Shown: one piece after another, positions 12,752 to 26,092 of the stretch | Position numbering within the stretch: position 1 is the stretch's first letter | Layout: each line of letters begins with the position of its first letter | Assembly: GCA_019614645.1 (NCBI GenBank) | Contig: JABWDB010000007.1 | Span: 7,887,501-7,951,500 of the forward strand | Source of the DNA: Stratiolaelaps scimitus | Taxonomy: Eukaryota > Arthropoda > Arachnida > Mesostigmata > Laelapidae | Reading direction: 5' to 3' | Length of the DNA stretch: 64,000 nt | Notes under the pieces: generated by a model | The model's database searches: none | What the model saw: only the letters and a program-made list of their open reading frames with translations | Told to the model about the DNA's origin: nothing | Program-made: the position numbers and the translations under genes

Positions 12752-12833
12752 CTGACGATAATAATTATAATGATAATAATAACAATAATAACCACCATCA
12801 TCGTCATCATTATCAGCATTATCATTATCATAG
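12752..12833 (+). repeat. AT-rich low-complexity tract of ATA/ATC triplets
   Basis: Imperfect ATA, AAC and ATC triplets. It produces artificial isoleucine/methionine-rich frames on both strands. Confidence 0.85.
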
Positions 12834-12994
12834 CAGTGCTAATAGCATTTGTAGATAGAGCACGAACGATAGTGATAGGAGATGCTGCGGCGACAGTTGG
12901 CCGTGTTTCAGGCAGCCGCACTCGATGTGTCAGCCGAATGTACATACATACGGCACAATGGTGGGAATGATCGTCACCAAAGTGGATTTTTTCA

Positions 12995-13498
12995 TTAACG
13001 TGATTCTTGGACACCACAAGATACTCCGATAGACGTTGATCCGCCTGACACGGCAGAAGCGGCGGCAGCAGCATCATCATCGGCGATGAACAGTGACATT
13101 TCTTCGGCTGACTGACATGCATTGCCGTCAGCGGCTACGAGATGGCCGGCTAATTTGTTGTAGTTGATAGGGCCGTTGAGTTGTAGTAGATTAAGTAGCG
13201 ATGCCGTTGTGGAAAGATCGAGATGCGGAGAGGTGGCCAATGGTCCTTGTGGTGTCGTTACCGGCCTGTTAAAGTAAGGGGCCACTGTCCAAGGAAATTT
13301 TCTCCTACGACCGACGAGCCGATCTTGCGCTTGTGGTCTGCGTCCTAAATGTGCGTTTGGTCCCTTCCCTGGTCTTGCCGGGCGACAGCGGCTATGCATA
13401 TGTTTTAATGGCGGCGAAGTCGAGAGTGACTTTGTCTGTGACTTTGTTTTACACAAAGAATTGATACCTCTGTGCATTATGCACGACAGGGAAACTAG
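12995..13498 (-). CDS. Possible minus-strand coding stretch, serine/alanine-rich
   Basis: On the minus strand a fine pyrimidine tract (TTCTGCGTCCCATCCCTCTCGACTAG) ends just above 13498. The frame then runs about 165 codons to a TAA at 12995-12997, with an ATG at 13477. The protein starts with a basic segment and includes LSTTASLLNLLQLNGPINY and a late DDDAAAAASA run. The amino-acid balance resembles a disordered regulatory protein. Immediately upstream on the same strand another frame (13716-13495) carries a glutamine/histidine run encoded by the triplet repeat at 13651-13678. No conserved domain or clear donor was seen. Confidence 0.18.
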   Translation of the reverse strand, partial: LVSLSCIMHRGINSLCKTKSQTKSLSTSPPLKHMHSRCRPARPGKGPNAHLGRRPQAQDRLVGRRRKFPWTVAPYFNRPVTTPQGPLATSPHLDLSTTASLLNLLQLNGPINYNKLAGHLVAADGNACQSAEEMSLFIADDDAAAAASAVSGGSTSIGVSCGVQESR

Positions 13499-13650
13499 TC
13501 GAGAGGGATGGGACGCAGAAGAGAGGGATGGTAAGCAAAGCCCGAGGTGTCAGCTTCGTCCTGCGACGAAACTAACTCCTCTGCTCGGGTGAGCGCTGGC
13601 AGCGATGTTTGCTTTGAATGGGCGGTAAAGGGAAGACACATTGTGTAGGT

Positions 13651-13678
13651 CTGTTGTTGGTGTTGTTGTTGTTGTTGC
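13651..13678 (+). repeat. (TTG)n microsatellite
   Basis: On the minus strand it reads CAA/CAG and gives the glutamine run upstream of the 12995-13498 candidate. Confidence 0.9.
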
Positions 13679-15174
13679 AGGTGGTGGCAGCAAATGAACT
13701 GGTAGAGATAAATCATGTTGGACTCGTAGAATTATAGTGGGAGCTCACGTCAGTAAAAATGCGTATAGATGTCGGTACGTTGCTGTCGTGTACTACAAAT
13801 GCCTATCGGATGATCGACTTTCTTTGACGCCCAACGTATCACTGCAGGGAATAAACAGCTGAGCTATCAGCTCCATCAAGATGGAACTCTGTCAGATCTG
13901 CTAGCGACGTTCGGAGATGACGTCTGCAGAATTACTGCAGACAGAAGACACAAATGGATGTCATTGATCCAAACAATCCTTCCGATCCTGGGAAGCTTTG
14001 CAAAATGTTCAAACAAACTTCACGCGCGTTTTATAAACTACAAGTTCGATCGATTCAGTCTACGAACGCCAGTGACTAATCGAAGTTTTCGGACCCGTTT
14101 CGCACTGTTTTTCTCCAGGACGTTCGTTGCGCCGGACGCCACCCGATCGAACCGGGACGTTGTTCAGCAGATGGACGGTTTTTGAGTTTATTGATCTTCT
14201 CGCGATGCCTCGAAAACCAGCCTATCTTGATACATCGTAGACAGATACTAACGTTAGCCACTGCCTGAGTACCAATCTACACGTCGAGCGGTAGCCAACG
14301 ACAGCGCTGACCCTGGTCAGCTGGAAGATGAGGGGCTGCTTTTGACTATATCTTATATTATATAGAATACGAATGGTCAATTCGACAATTCCGATTGTGC
14401 TCAGTATACATTGAAAGGATATTGCCATACTATACGGCCGGCCAGTGGTAACTATTGCTGGCGTCATTACAGTACACGTACATAGGAACCGACATATATA
14501 GATAGAAGCGACGATAAGACCATGACACGCATATAGTAATACCATCGGCATAACAAAGCAATAACGCGATAGCAGCAGCACCTCGACTGACGAAAGCCTG
14601 GACTAACGTCACCTATATTAGTTTATCGAGATCAAGCATTTCCATAAATCTGCGGCATTCGGCATTGCGTTCGAATCTATTAGATTATGTTGTATATACA
14701 TGTCTGTGCGCATGCGTGAGTATATGTGTCTACTGGCGTTGTGTGTTGTAAAAGTCACATCACGAATTTGCCACCGCAAATCAACATTTAGACACGGGCG
14801 TCTATGGTGAACAGCAGCAGCAGGTGGAGTCGCACGAGAATGATCTGGCTGATATCCAGTTGATATAATGTGAGGCCGCGGAAGCTGATCTCTGCGGTGG
14901 GAACAGTTCCGTACAGAATAGTTGGAAAGACAAAAATGCTGTTATGCCGATACGTACATTTTTGTTACTTATACTTGTAAACTTTTTGCTCGAAATCTCT
15001 CCCTTTCTCGACGTGTGTGTGTGTGTGAGTGCTGTACGTGTACGAGCCCATGCCTGTATGTGCTAGCGTAATGGGGACCTGCGTTTGTGGTAAACGGAAG
15101 AAGACAATGAGTAAAATATTTCGATTTTCCCACGTCTTCGTCTTCAGTCTTTGTCTGGATGTCAATATCATATG

Positions 15175-15196
15175 TATATATATATATATATATATA
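15175..15196. repeat. (TA)n microsatellite
   Basis: Pure alternation of 22 bases. Confidence 0.95.
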
Positions 15197-17357
15197 AACT
15201 GATCACAAAGCTTTGAACTCATTAACGAACATGAAAAGTAGATTGACCGAAAATGGCAAGTTGAATACGCTGCTGTTGTGGTCGCGCCTTGAAAGAGCAA
15301 AATTAGACCAAACCAATATATTGAACACTGCTTGTTGATTTGTTTAAACAGAACATCGACTGTCTTATTGATTTTTTAGTTCTCCGTTCACTCCTCCAAT
15401 CTCTTGCTTCAAAGAAAAAAATCGGAATTAACAAATTTATTTGACATTAACCTATAGTTGAACATCCGCCAGGCTGTATCGTGGAATTTAGCTGCATCAC
15501 GCAAGATAACTATCAAAAACACGGGCCCGTTGCCAAATCAGGTTCTTGCCTGTCTTATATCATATTATGGACCGCACCACCACACCGATTTACCTAAATA
15601 ATTACGGCTTGCGCTTCAGTTTTATTTTCGTGCTCCAAACGGAGGAAACGCGCCTTCTATTGCCACACAAATCGCTCAAACAATCCTTCATAATTGTTTA
15701 ATTTGAGATGTCGAATCGAGATTTCGACAAGCGCTCAATGTATCACCCTGTATAGACATCGATAGAAGAACAATGACATCGGAAATGCCTGATCTTATCT
15801 GCAATCGAATCGCCATGAGAACGCTTACACGTTGGGGGAACCAGCCCCATGTGACTTTTATGCTTGAAGTTGCCTTCGGCCGCAGATAGAACAAATTGAT
15901 GACCATAGAACAATCAGCCGGGGGGTGGGGGGAGTGAACGCCGTTAAGAATACGTGAGACATTCTGCTCAGAAGGAACTCAATGTTCAATCAAACGATTT
16001 CGTCAAACGCCGATTCGGTCAGCTGGGATTTCGGTATTGGGATTCAATTGCTCCGCACAAATGACCTCGATCATTCGGCTCGTATCGGCGGATTACCGAA
16101 AACGCTTCAGGGTTCTGTAGCGGCCGGTGTCACGTACGTTGATTTATGATTCATCCACATTTAACGGCTCTGTACATTGGTTCTCTATTATGAATTCATC
16201 GAGCATGTGCTGGGGTGACGAATTCACTGCCCGTGACATTATAGTGTTGTCCTACTGAATGTATCATTAAAATCGTCATTTCGAAATTCGAATGGACTCG
16301 GTGCGAGCAATCACGTTCGATTGACCTGTGTAGTTATCAGCGAGTTGTTTTCTATGTGCAAAGATGCAGTTTAGTTGTAGAAGTTGATGCCGAGTGGCAA
16401 AAATTTTCGTTTGAAATCGTTGCAGCGCCGCAAATCTTAGAGGTGCCTTTAAGAAATCAATTCTTTGGAAGTAATAATAATCATTTGGTTTACGTTCATT
16501 TATAGAAAATAATACACCTATAGTACAGTCTCTCATCAACAACCTATATGTATAGTATAAAATGTTATAATAAATGTGACATACTAAAGACGATATTCTA
16601 CCATGATAGCAGCACTAGTAATAGTAATTACATATGCATTCACAGTAAAGATGAGAGCTCTCAAATCATAGGTGTACACATTTGTTTGATCAATCCGCGT
16701 ATACCGATCGACGACGGCACTTCATAATATTAACGTTCATATCATTGCGATAGCTCCGATTCCCCTCCCCCCCGGGTGCGTTATCTATTACACAACAACT
16801 GGCTTGTTTTTTTCTCTCGCTTCCTTGTATCACCTTTCTCATTCGCGGTAAACTCGTTATTATTATTATTACAATTTTTATTGTACATATCGTTACACCC
16901 GTTATATCGGGTCATCTATTTCGGTTCGCTTACTACGACTCTCCACTCCTGCTGCTGCTGCTGTTGCGTGTTCTGTGTGAGCACTGGTCATACATAGACG
17001 AGCCCGTTCGTTTCTTGCCGTCAGTGAACCAAAGCAACGGAGATGAGTGCGAAGACGACCCGCGCACACGTCGTCATAGCTGCCCCATCGGCTTTTAGCC
17101 GTTTACCCAGCAGCAGCAGCAGCGGCAGCCTCTGGTAACACTGTGCGGCCTCCGGGACTAACTACGCTCCACCTATGCCTCAACGGACTGCGGCAGCTTC
17201 TCCCATTGCCACGAGCGCTCGCGTTGTCGGTCGCGATGCCCGCGGCAATATGACAGACCACTACGGACAGACACCTCAGGGTGGATTCGTTCATCGATAA
17301 ATCACATCGCGCGGCCGTGAGGTGGGCCTCTACAACGAGAAGGAGCGAGTTAGATAG

Positions 17358-17376
17358 ACACACACACACACACACA
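17358..17376 (+). repeat. (CA)n microsatellite
   Basis: About nine CA units. Confidence 0.9.
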
Positions 17377-20300
17377 TAGGGACACTCAGAGCCGCACAGG
17401 GGAACATTGAAACACGTAGCAAGGTTGCTGCAAAGGCGACGGCCACTGCTGGTACTAGCGCTCACGAACACGAGGCGGCCTGTTGTCGCGACGGGAGCGG
17501 CAGCCAACGATAGCTGACGTCTGATCGATATGACACGCTCGTACAGATCACGCTACGAGGACGGGCTACCGCACGCATCAGACGATTCAGCGTAACGCCT
17601 CAATGTTACATCATCACAATGTTCATGCGACAACGACGATTCCATTACATGAGTCGCTACTACGCACGCATTATTATTATTAATTAATTAATTATTATTA
17701 TCATCATCGAAATCTGCGTGCTGATTATAGTCAGTCGATAAGCGGGTGAGGAGGTGCGCTGTGCTTGGTAGCCTGTTGCTTACGAATTGTCTGTCCAGGC
17801 AGCGAGACGCGCGCGCCTGGCACTGGATCCTGACAATCTCGTCCCGCAGTCGTACTATCGGCGAAGTTGTAGCGTTCGTGCACGACACAGGCACTGCCTG
17901 ACGCGATGGGCATAATCTAGCGTGATAGAATCGTATACACCTGACCGAGACGTCAAGGTGACCCGATTGGCCATTGAGAGGTGTTGTTATTATATAACAT
18001 ACGTCAAATCTAATTAGCATGGTTGATTGGAAGGTTGATTGCAGATTGGATTAGTCCTGACAGCGAAGGGTGTCCGGGGCTACAGCCCTTGTTTGCGTCC
18101 ATCGGGTACACGGGGAACACGGGGGATTATGCGGAAATAATACAACACGAGGTCAATATATGATGTCACTACGCGCATGTATAATTCACAGCCAGGACAG
18201 AGGACCGAGTCGCCACGGACAACGGCCACACACTCCCGAGTGTTTGACTGTTCCTCTGTTAACTGTACCACGGATGTATTATCGTGTTGACCGTTTTCGA
18301 GCCGCCTAGTTTCTCCTGGACCCATTTCGCTGACGGACGTATCCAGGGTCTCATGCATACGGCACAACGCCTTCTGATCGATCTGCACAATCTGAACCGG
18401 GGGAAGTCCGACATTTTCCTGGCAGAGTCGCGAAGGTTAGCGAGGTTCTGTGAGTGGTCTTAGGAAAAAGGAAATGTTATATCGCAAAGTGGCACCGAAG
18501 CCGAAGGGAAGCTTGGAATAGGAGGAGGACTACCCAAAAGGTTTCGCTGATATATTCGGCCAGCAATTCACCGTCAAGGCTTCCAACGTACTTGATTACG
18601 AGTCGTTTATCATCGTGTCTGTGTTGCATCTTTGCAGTGGATATACGGGGCTCGCCTCTGTCGAAGAGGGGCCTATTTTAGCCAACGGAATCTGACCACT
18701 ACACATTTTGTTCGTTCTGACTGAGGGTTCCTTGGCGGGACTACACGGGTCTGGAATACGAACAATTGAAATATTTCATGTTGTTCACCAACCGTCGATG
18801 CCACATTGTGAGACAGATCTACGGGACGCTAAAAGTCTCACATTATACTACCTATCGAACGAGTAAGTTGAAAAATAGACCGCATACAACAACAACAGTG
18901 GAACGGCCCGTTGGCAAAAGACAATATAAATCTAGCCATGATCATATGCTCCAAGCTGACAACTACCGAATCGTTTGCGGTAGAGCTTTATTCGGAGGAT
19001 TCCCTAATGTGAACATTGCCCATAGCTACGCCGCCGTACGCAGAGTATCCCAGCAAACAAATAACTATTATATTCAGATTTCAATCAGGAGTCACGTCAT
19101 CGAAAATCTTCTGTTCTTCCGCTGACTAGCTCTCTATAAGACATGCAAATTCAATATTTCTCCCAATGTTTATCCTTCGAACATTTCGATAGACGTTCTT
19201 GATCAGACAGAAGAGCTATGCAATCCCGTTCGTGAAACAAGAGGCCGCCCAGACCACCCTCTCTATTCCTGATCATGATTCTGATGAAAGCGATATTTCT
19301 TCCTTTTGCTTTTCTTCTTCTTCTTGTTCCTGCTCTACTGAGCCAATCGAGACACGTAGGCGTCCACAGTGAATGAACCAGCGACGACACTCGTTGCTTG
19401 CCTTACTTTCAACGGCGGCGAGGTCTTCCCACGGACGAGATCGTTCGGGCCGTGCCGATCAACTGTTGGAGTAGCGCACCCAGCAGCTCGTGTCTCTGAG
19501 GATCGGGTGACCTTTCACTTTCGAGCGCCTACGCCCGATTGTCCGGCCGCATCCGCGATGTTCGAGTCTACGCGATAGTACACAACGAATATCCGCTTCT
19601 CCTCTAGTAATCTGCTCTTAGTGACATTTGCGCCTATCTTATATATTAAGCCTGTTGGCTGTCAGCAAGCACCATGTGCGCAAGTATTACAACGTTATAA
19701 AGGCGTATCGCATCGCACACAGATAGCCGCTGCATCGATCCAGTACGCAGTGCGCTCGCAGTCCTCGTAGTCTGTGATCAATACTTGAGAGGACTTCTCT
19801 TCAAGATTGTCTCGCACCAAGCCTGTGGCGTTAATATAGATATATATATATCAGAAGTTCAACGTTGAGCAAGTATTGCCATGTTGTGGCGCAGAGTGAA
19901 AAAGATCAACTGACTGGAACACTGTGGTAGAACTGTATCCTGGCCTATTCGAAAATACTACTCAAGCTAAAACTAGTTCTCCTAAACGGGAGAATATGCA
20001 TCTTGTCTGGACATCCGAATTCAGGCCCCAGAACTGCTATTGCTTTTGTTCTGTTTTGGGTTGTCATTGTTTTATATTTTTTCCAAATCGGGAGGAAAGG
20101 CCGGTGAACTCAGTGTATTATTTATTTTCTTTCCAGATGAGACATCACACGATTTTGTACCAAAATGTTCGCTATGTATCTATATATCTATCAGCTATCT
20201 ATTGTTATTGTTGTTATTCCTGTTACGCGTACACGCCTCGTCTTGAGCCATCTTCCTTATTTTACTGCAGTGCACGAGTGAAAGATTGGTTTGATATTAA

Positions 20301-20486
20301 TCTTGTGGCTTTATCGAATAGAGTAGCTTTTCTAGCAAATACAGAAGATTGATCCTGTTTATTGGAGGTGGATAAAATGAACAAGATTAGATGTTCCTAG
20401 ATACGAAGTGATGGAACAATTTGACATTGCAAGCAGTATCATGAAATGGAATCACATGAAAATGTGATAACGTCTTACGAATGGAT

Positions 20487-20511
20487 GTATTATTATTATT
20501 ATTATTATTAT
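20487..20511 (+). repeat. (ATT)n microsatellite
   Basis: Eight ATT units. Confidence 0.95.
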
Positions 20512-22123
20512 ACAGTCTACACAAATAACACAACGAAAGATTCGAAGTGCCACCAGAAAGCTGTGCTTAACGGTCGCAAATTTTTTGCTCAAATGGAAGA
20601 GATATAGCAAACTGATATTCTAAGTCTTTACAAATTAAAATTGGGTTATCCTATTTGCTCACCATTACCTTGTTGTTTTCGAATTAAGCACGAGTCGTAG
20701 GTGAAGATTATCACCAATTTTGTCAGATACACAGTGAAATGTTTGTGAATAAACGTTCGGCTCCTGCCCAACGTAATAGGTCTCGGATGTGAACCTCTAG
20801 TTGTTTCTAGGACGTTTTGTCGGGGCCACCTTTGCTTGGTTTTGAAACCATGTCGTACCTGGCATGAATCCATAGATAAACAATGGTGATAATGAACTTC
20901 AAAGACTCTTAGCGTATAATAGGATTTCAACCCAACCCGCATGCCCCTCCTGTCTAGTAATCAAAAGACCACTTGAGCATCTTCGGGACAAGAAAGACCT
21001 ACTAAATATAATATGGAAACCTGCAAATTAGCTCGTTGTGGGTGGCTCGGGATACATTCAAACAATTGATAGGTTCTCCTCAACTCACCGAACTTGAGTC
21101 GGGGCCCATGCTAATAGACCCACCCCCCAAGGGCAACAGCCAACGACGTCGGCGCCGTAAAGAATCTAGGTTTTTCGGATTTTGTTGCTAAAGAAAGGGG
21201 TTGCACTGTGTCCCGGTGCGGTACATGTGCATGCGACGTTTGACATAACCTTTCTGTCATCCTGGCATGATACTTAAGGTACGCGATCCTGTTTGTTCTC
21301 TCTCTCTCTCTAGTACGCCTGCTGATCACACTGTGTGTCCATCGAAGCTCCAATTGGCTTTGTCCCTAACACTTTATCTTTAACGAACAATGGTTCTTTT
21401 ACGAGGGTAATTTATTTGTGGTATTTGTGATCGTATTTTACCCACTTATCATTTGAATGGCTTAATAGCATGGCAATTATCGTTTTACTGCTGTATAGTG
21501 TAAATTGGACTGTTTGTGATTGCCCAAAAGCGGAGATGTAACATTGAGACGTAATATGAGTTAACTACTGGACGGTATGGTCACATCAAATGAGTTAAAT
21601 TCAATTTACCATTTCGAATAACAATAACAACAATGACAACAACAATGTTTTGATACAACTCGACCTACTGTAAACTACACTTAAATATAATTGATGTAAT
21701 GGAAAACGAATGGGTGTCCCCGTACAAGTGGCTATTCAGAGTCCAGTTAGATATGGGTACCTCTTTCTTAAGTCAAGCGAAGCTGATTCATATACATTGT
21801 GGACGACAGTTTGGCATTCATGTGATCATGTTCCATCTGTTACGAGATTTAGATGCCACATCCGAATATCGAAGTCCCATTTGAGCCCCATTCGAGCCCG
21901 TTCGTTCGGATCCATTCTAAGATTTACCGTCCCAGATTAGCCAACACGTTCGAGCTTTCATTTTCGGTTAGGCTTTTATTTTCAGTTCATTTTTCACGAG
22001 GAAATTACAATTCATAATCAGAACAATCATCTCAGCTCAATGATCCACAGTTGACGCAACGACGACGAATCTAACTATTGATCTTCTGTTCTTCTATCTT
22101 GCGCATCTTCTGCATTTCGTCAG

Positions 22124-22312
22124 AGTGCAAATGCAACGGACACGCACGCGGCTGCCGGTTCAACATGGAGTTGTACAAGCTTTCCGGCTACAGGAGCGGG
22201 GGTGTGTGTCTTCGTTGTCGACACAATACGGCTGGAAGATATTGCCACCACTGCAAAGAGGGATTCTACCGGGATGTCAGCAAACCGCTCAATCACAAGC
22301 GTGTCTGCAAAT
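22124..22312 (+). CDS. Net: Internal exon of a netrin gene, encoding one complete laminin-type EGF (LE) module
   Basis: This 189-bp exon encodes 63 codons, including all eight cysteines of one LE module. [23 protein letters not shown] and CKEGFYRD are hallmark segments of the second LE module of netrins, the secreted laminin-related cues that steer axons and migrating cells through DCC/Frazzled and UNC-5 receptors. The LE modules form the stalk behind the laminin N-terminal domain and help bind DCC. A long pyrimidine tract ends in CAG at 22121-22123, and a strong GTAAGT donor starts at 22313. Both junctions fall after the first base of a codon, so the exon is symmetric (1-1) and matches one module. 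No stop or frameshift interrupts it. I could not find exons for the laminin N-terminal domain, the first or third LE module, or the C-terminal NTR domain in the window, so the neighbouring introns must be long. Laminin is less likely, because the [11 protein letters not shown] insert is netrin-specific. NetA and NetB types cannot be separated. Confidence 0.93.
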
Positions 22313-22664
22313 GTAAGTCGATTGGCTAGATGCATGCAGCGCTATGCAATTAATTGGATAAGTGATATTCCTCCGAAATTCGTCGCGGTAAGTAGACGGC
22401 TGAAATGACAATGACTTCAGCGAAACTCATCCGAATGCAAGCGACTCAACGGGTCGGCACATGTGATACGCCGCAGTGTCATAGATAGAGAGATATAGAC
22501 GAGGCCCAGAGAAGCTTGGTAGACATTTCCAAGTTTCTCTGAGGGAGAACTGACAGACGCTGAGTTATTAGACGATTGGTGTCTACAAGCATGAAAGGTC
22601 CTTGATCGTTGAGCTGTTCGTCTATTCGGGTTTTGCTGGTGCTCTTCGCGCACGATCTACGGGA

Positions 22665-22670
<6 letters not shown>

Positions 22671-22696
<26 letters not shown>
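22671..22696. repeat. (TA)n microsatellite
   Basis: Pure alternation of 26 bases, 360 bases downstream of the netrin exon and probably intronic. Confidence 0.95.
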
Positions 22697-22703
<7 letters not shown>

Positions 22704-25518
22704 CGGAAGACGCCTCACTAAGATTGGAATTCCCATTGTCGTCTTTCGCACTTCGCTGCCATTGTATTTCTGTTGTTTCATTTAAATACTATAAACATCC
22801 TGATAACTCGCTACAGTGAGAAATTGAATCGGAACTGATAACGTACCGTTTTGATGGGGCAAATTGAACAAGATCCTGGTCGAGTGGCGGCGGGTCAATA
22901 CCCGATGATTTGTTGCCAAATCGGATTGCCTTCGATTCTCGAAAGGAAAATCGGACGGAGGCGGCGGAGGCGGCGGCGAGCGCAGAAATACTCCGACAAG
23001 TCGTCAAGCAATTCGAGCCATCGTTGTAGAGTATTGAGTTCCTGTAGCCGTATCGAGGTGCGAATTACATTGAGGGCGGTGGATAAAGAAGCACGGGAAC
23101 ACTCAACGAGACTAAAGAAAGTTTTCTTGAGTGAACAGGTTTTAAGCGATGTGTTGTCATTGAACATCTGGCAACGATGACTCGGAAGTTGACCCGAGAA
23201 ATATTCGAACTAGTAGATACAATTAAACAATCATGGAAACAGAGAGCGAGAGAGAGAGTAAGAACAGTTGCATCCTGTGCATCCCATATGAAAGACCATA
23301 TTTATTGTATTTAATTTTGAGGATACAACGCCTGTAGTTGATGCTAACGGTGGTGTACACAACTGTTTGAGGAGGCAGTTCGCAACGGCTGAAGTTATGA
23401 GACGAATCCTGCCACTATTTCTCAGCGAATCTTACAGCTTCTGGGTGTCAAAGTTTGACTATACTGGACAGGACAATCGTGTGTTGCCACCGGCGAGTTC
23501 TTGAATGACAACCCGGCGTGAAATGCCGCACCCAGCAAGACTTCAAACTCTTGAAATTCCCTCACAGAATTCGTGTGTAGATTAACGATACGCTGTGGGA
23601 TTGCTCTCACAGGTATGGCCCGACAGCGCTGTAACGTTCAATCAACAACAGGTCACCGACGGGCCGGCGAATGGCTATTTCTTGTCAAATAATACTATTC
23701 TACTACAAAAAAAAAACAATTTACGAATATCAGTGTTTACATTGTCGTTATTGACCAATATACATCGAACGGTCGCGCTGTTCAATTATCAACACGGATT
23801 GGCAAGTCGATACAGTCACACTGAAGTATTATACGTCTAATATAAGTGGAGAACGGATTGACTGAATACATGCACAGCCAATCATCTCGTTACGCTGTAA
23901 CGGAGGGGTCATCAATTTGGAAGAAACAAAACTTTTGCTAGCCCGCCTTTTATGAGTGATTCTCCATTCATCTAGAATGCTCCCGATACGAAGTGTGCTG
24001 TGAGTTCACTACTTACGCGGTCAACGAGACGTAACCGAAGCGTCTATATGATACCGTGCTGAGGATCGTGTTTCCTTCAAATCACGTGTAATCACGTCGT
24101 TTGTTATATTGTATAATACATGAAGTATCTTTCGTGTGTCGAAAATTGCATCGAACAATCACGAAGTGCTTGAAGACCTCCGGAGTGACCGGCAGTCGAA
24201 ATCGGCGAGTGTGTACGTCCGTCATTTCAACGATGAAAGCGTATGCTACGGCAGAATGACGAAAGGTGCTGCAGCCAACTGGTTGAATGTCTATTGACAC
24301 TTTTCTATGCAGCTATCAGATGCTACCTCGTCAGCCGAAATCGACCATTTTGTCTCCGTACAGGGTAGGGTGATGCCCAGTAGGGTGTCTTCTATGGGAG
24401 TCCATTGCTCTCATCTCACCTTCGTGCTGTGCCTGTCTTCAGGCCGAGCAGCGATCCAGTGACGGTGTCGATCATGATCTCGTGTAAACGCATGGCCAGG
24501 TATACGCTGTAGATTCACTTATCGCGCGTCCAAACCGTTCCCATATAAAAGTGGTTAGAAGTTCGAGGAGCACTACCGATGCTGACACGGAATATCTGTA
24601 TGTACAATGCTGCCTCCGGTTGCTTAAGGTGACCCTAGATCTGAGCTGACAGTTCAACCTAACTGCTCTGATCGTATGAGCCGAAGCGGTCGTTATCTTA
24701 TATATAATAATAATTATGGGTTTGCCATTAAATGGCGCTATTGAATTCCTTCCTTCTGCAGCTTGAAATCTCGTTTTTTCCTTTCCATCTAGTTTCGTTT
24801 ACCTCAGAGATATGAGAGGCTGCGATGAAGTAGAATATAATTTGAATAGCTGTACATTTATTTAAAACGTTGTCGTCCTTAGAAGACAACCTGCAACTGA
24901 AGCGCTAATATCAGTAATAATAAATTCTCATATCATATTCATGTCTTACGAAATCAATCGTGTTTCATAAACTCTAAAGGATACCGTACATATTTCAACA
25001 GAATCTTAGAACTCGTTCAGTCGTCAAAGTAAGCGTACATGCTGTGTTCACCAACACAACAACTAAGCCCACCATAGCTAGCTCAAAACCATTAATATTA
25101 GCGGGTGAAAAAATGCCTTTGTAGACGCATCGCTACAACGCAATTTGTACTCCATTAAAGGTAGGATCCTCCGCATTGCTCCACTGACGTGATACGGTTC
25201 CCTTTCACTGGAGTCTTAGTGAAGATGCCTCCAATTGTACGAGCGCGTATACGTATGTGTGTGCCTTAACAACAACATATTGTCCGTTATTGGCGTTGGT
25301 CACCATTCACACCGCTGTCATGATCATTACCATCATTATCAGCATCGTCGGTGTATTTCTATGAGAATTTGCCACCGCGACGGCACACCGACGGACAATG
25401 CTGGTCAGATCTGTGTCGCTGACTCTGGCGTCGAACTGAGGCGTGTGCCCGGCGGCCATCTATCTGCAGCGTCGGCAATTGAGATAAGACGCCGAACATT
25501 CCCACTACATACCCCATG

Positions 25519-25543
25519 TCTCTCCCTCTCTCTCTCTCTCTCT
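25519..25543 (+). repeat. (CT)n microsatellite
   Basis: Nearly pure CT run of about 25 bases. Confidence 0.9.
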
Positions 25544-26092
25544 GAGTCGATCCACGCGTTCACCGCGAAAAGTTCGACGTAACTCGGTCTTCCGAGTCGC
25601 GCTCATCATTTGGTAGGGAGGCGCGGATCGTCGAGCGGTCCCGCATCTCTCGTGTATCGCTTATCTGCAGTCTAATTGCCGGTTAAGTCTTCGCCAATCG
25701 TAGATCTGACCGGCGGAAACTTTTCCATCACGAACATAAAGTAAGGCGGTCGAGTTTTTTTTTGTGAGGCAGATCTATTATGTCTGCTTGCATACTTATT
25801 CCTGGCAAATGCGTGGACGAAGAGAAGAATAACACTTAGCAAAAATGAGAATTATGTAGCATTTTAACTGAGCGTATCTGTTCAAAGGCTATATAGGGAG
25901 TGCCCATGGAACTGTGTATTATGCGTGTTTATATGTATGATTGCTGTTTGTCATCATAGTCTGTTCGCGCCTATTCAACTCGGTGTTATACATGGGAACA
26001 ATACGGGGCATGGCAAGGCAACGAATGCATTCCCAGGGTAGGAGCATAATTTTCATTTTTCTTATTCATATACCGGCTTCACGTACGCATAG

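Larger units (their letters stand above)
11089..12994. other. Region after the mariner: anonymous, then GC-rich with triplet repeats
   Basis: Nothing is recognised from 11.09 to 11.65 kb. From about 11.65 to 12.65 kb the sequence becomes GC- and CpG-rich, with CTG, CCG and GGC runs and open frames on both strands. It looks like a promoter or 5-prime leader region more than a coding exon. A fair donor (ACAGA/GTAAGT, GT at about 12324) lies just after MNRFVVVQ, but no clear exon start was found. Confidence 0.45.
13720..22123. other. Probable intron or upstream flank of the netrin exon
   Basis: Because the netrin exon needs preceding exons on the plus strand, at least the sequence just before it is intron. 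In these 8 kb I found no laminin N-terminal or first LE-module exon. Microsatellites and a CAG-rich patch near 17.11 kb are present. The frame at 18766-19125 reads fairly protein-like but has no recognised domain. Confidence 0.5.
22313..26092. other. Probable intron downstream of the netrin exon
   Basis: It starts with the GTAAGT donor at 22313. The next expected netrin exon, the third LE module with its dense CxC pattern, was not found anywhere downstream in the window. The stretch holds (TA)n at 22.67 kb, (CT)n at 25.52 kb and a GGC run near 22.96 kb. Confidence 0.55.

Noticed and set aside
12704..12970. Very hydrophobic isoleucine-rich frame resembling a membrane protein
   Set aside because: It is the translation of an ATA/ATC low-complexity tract.
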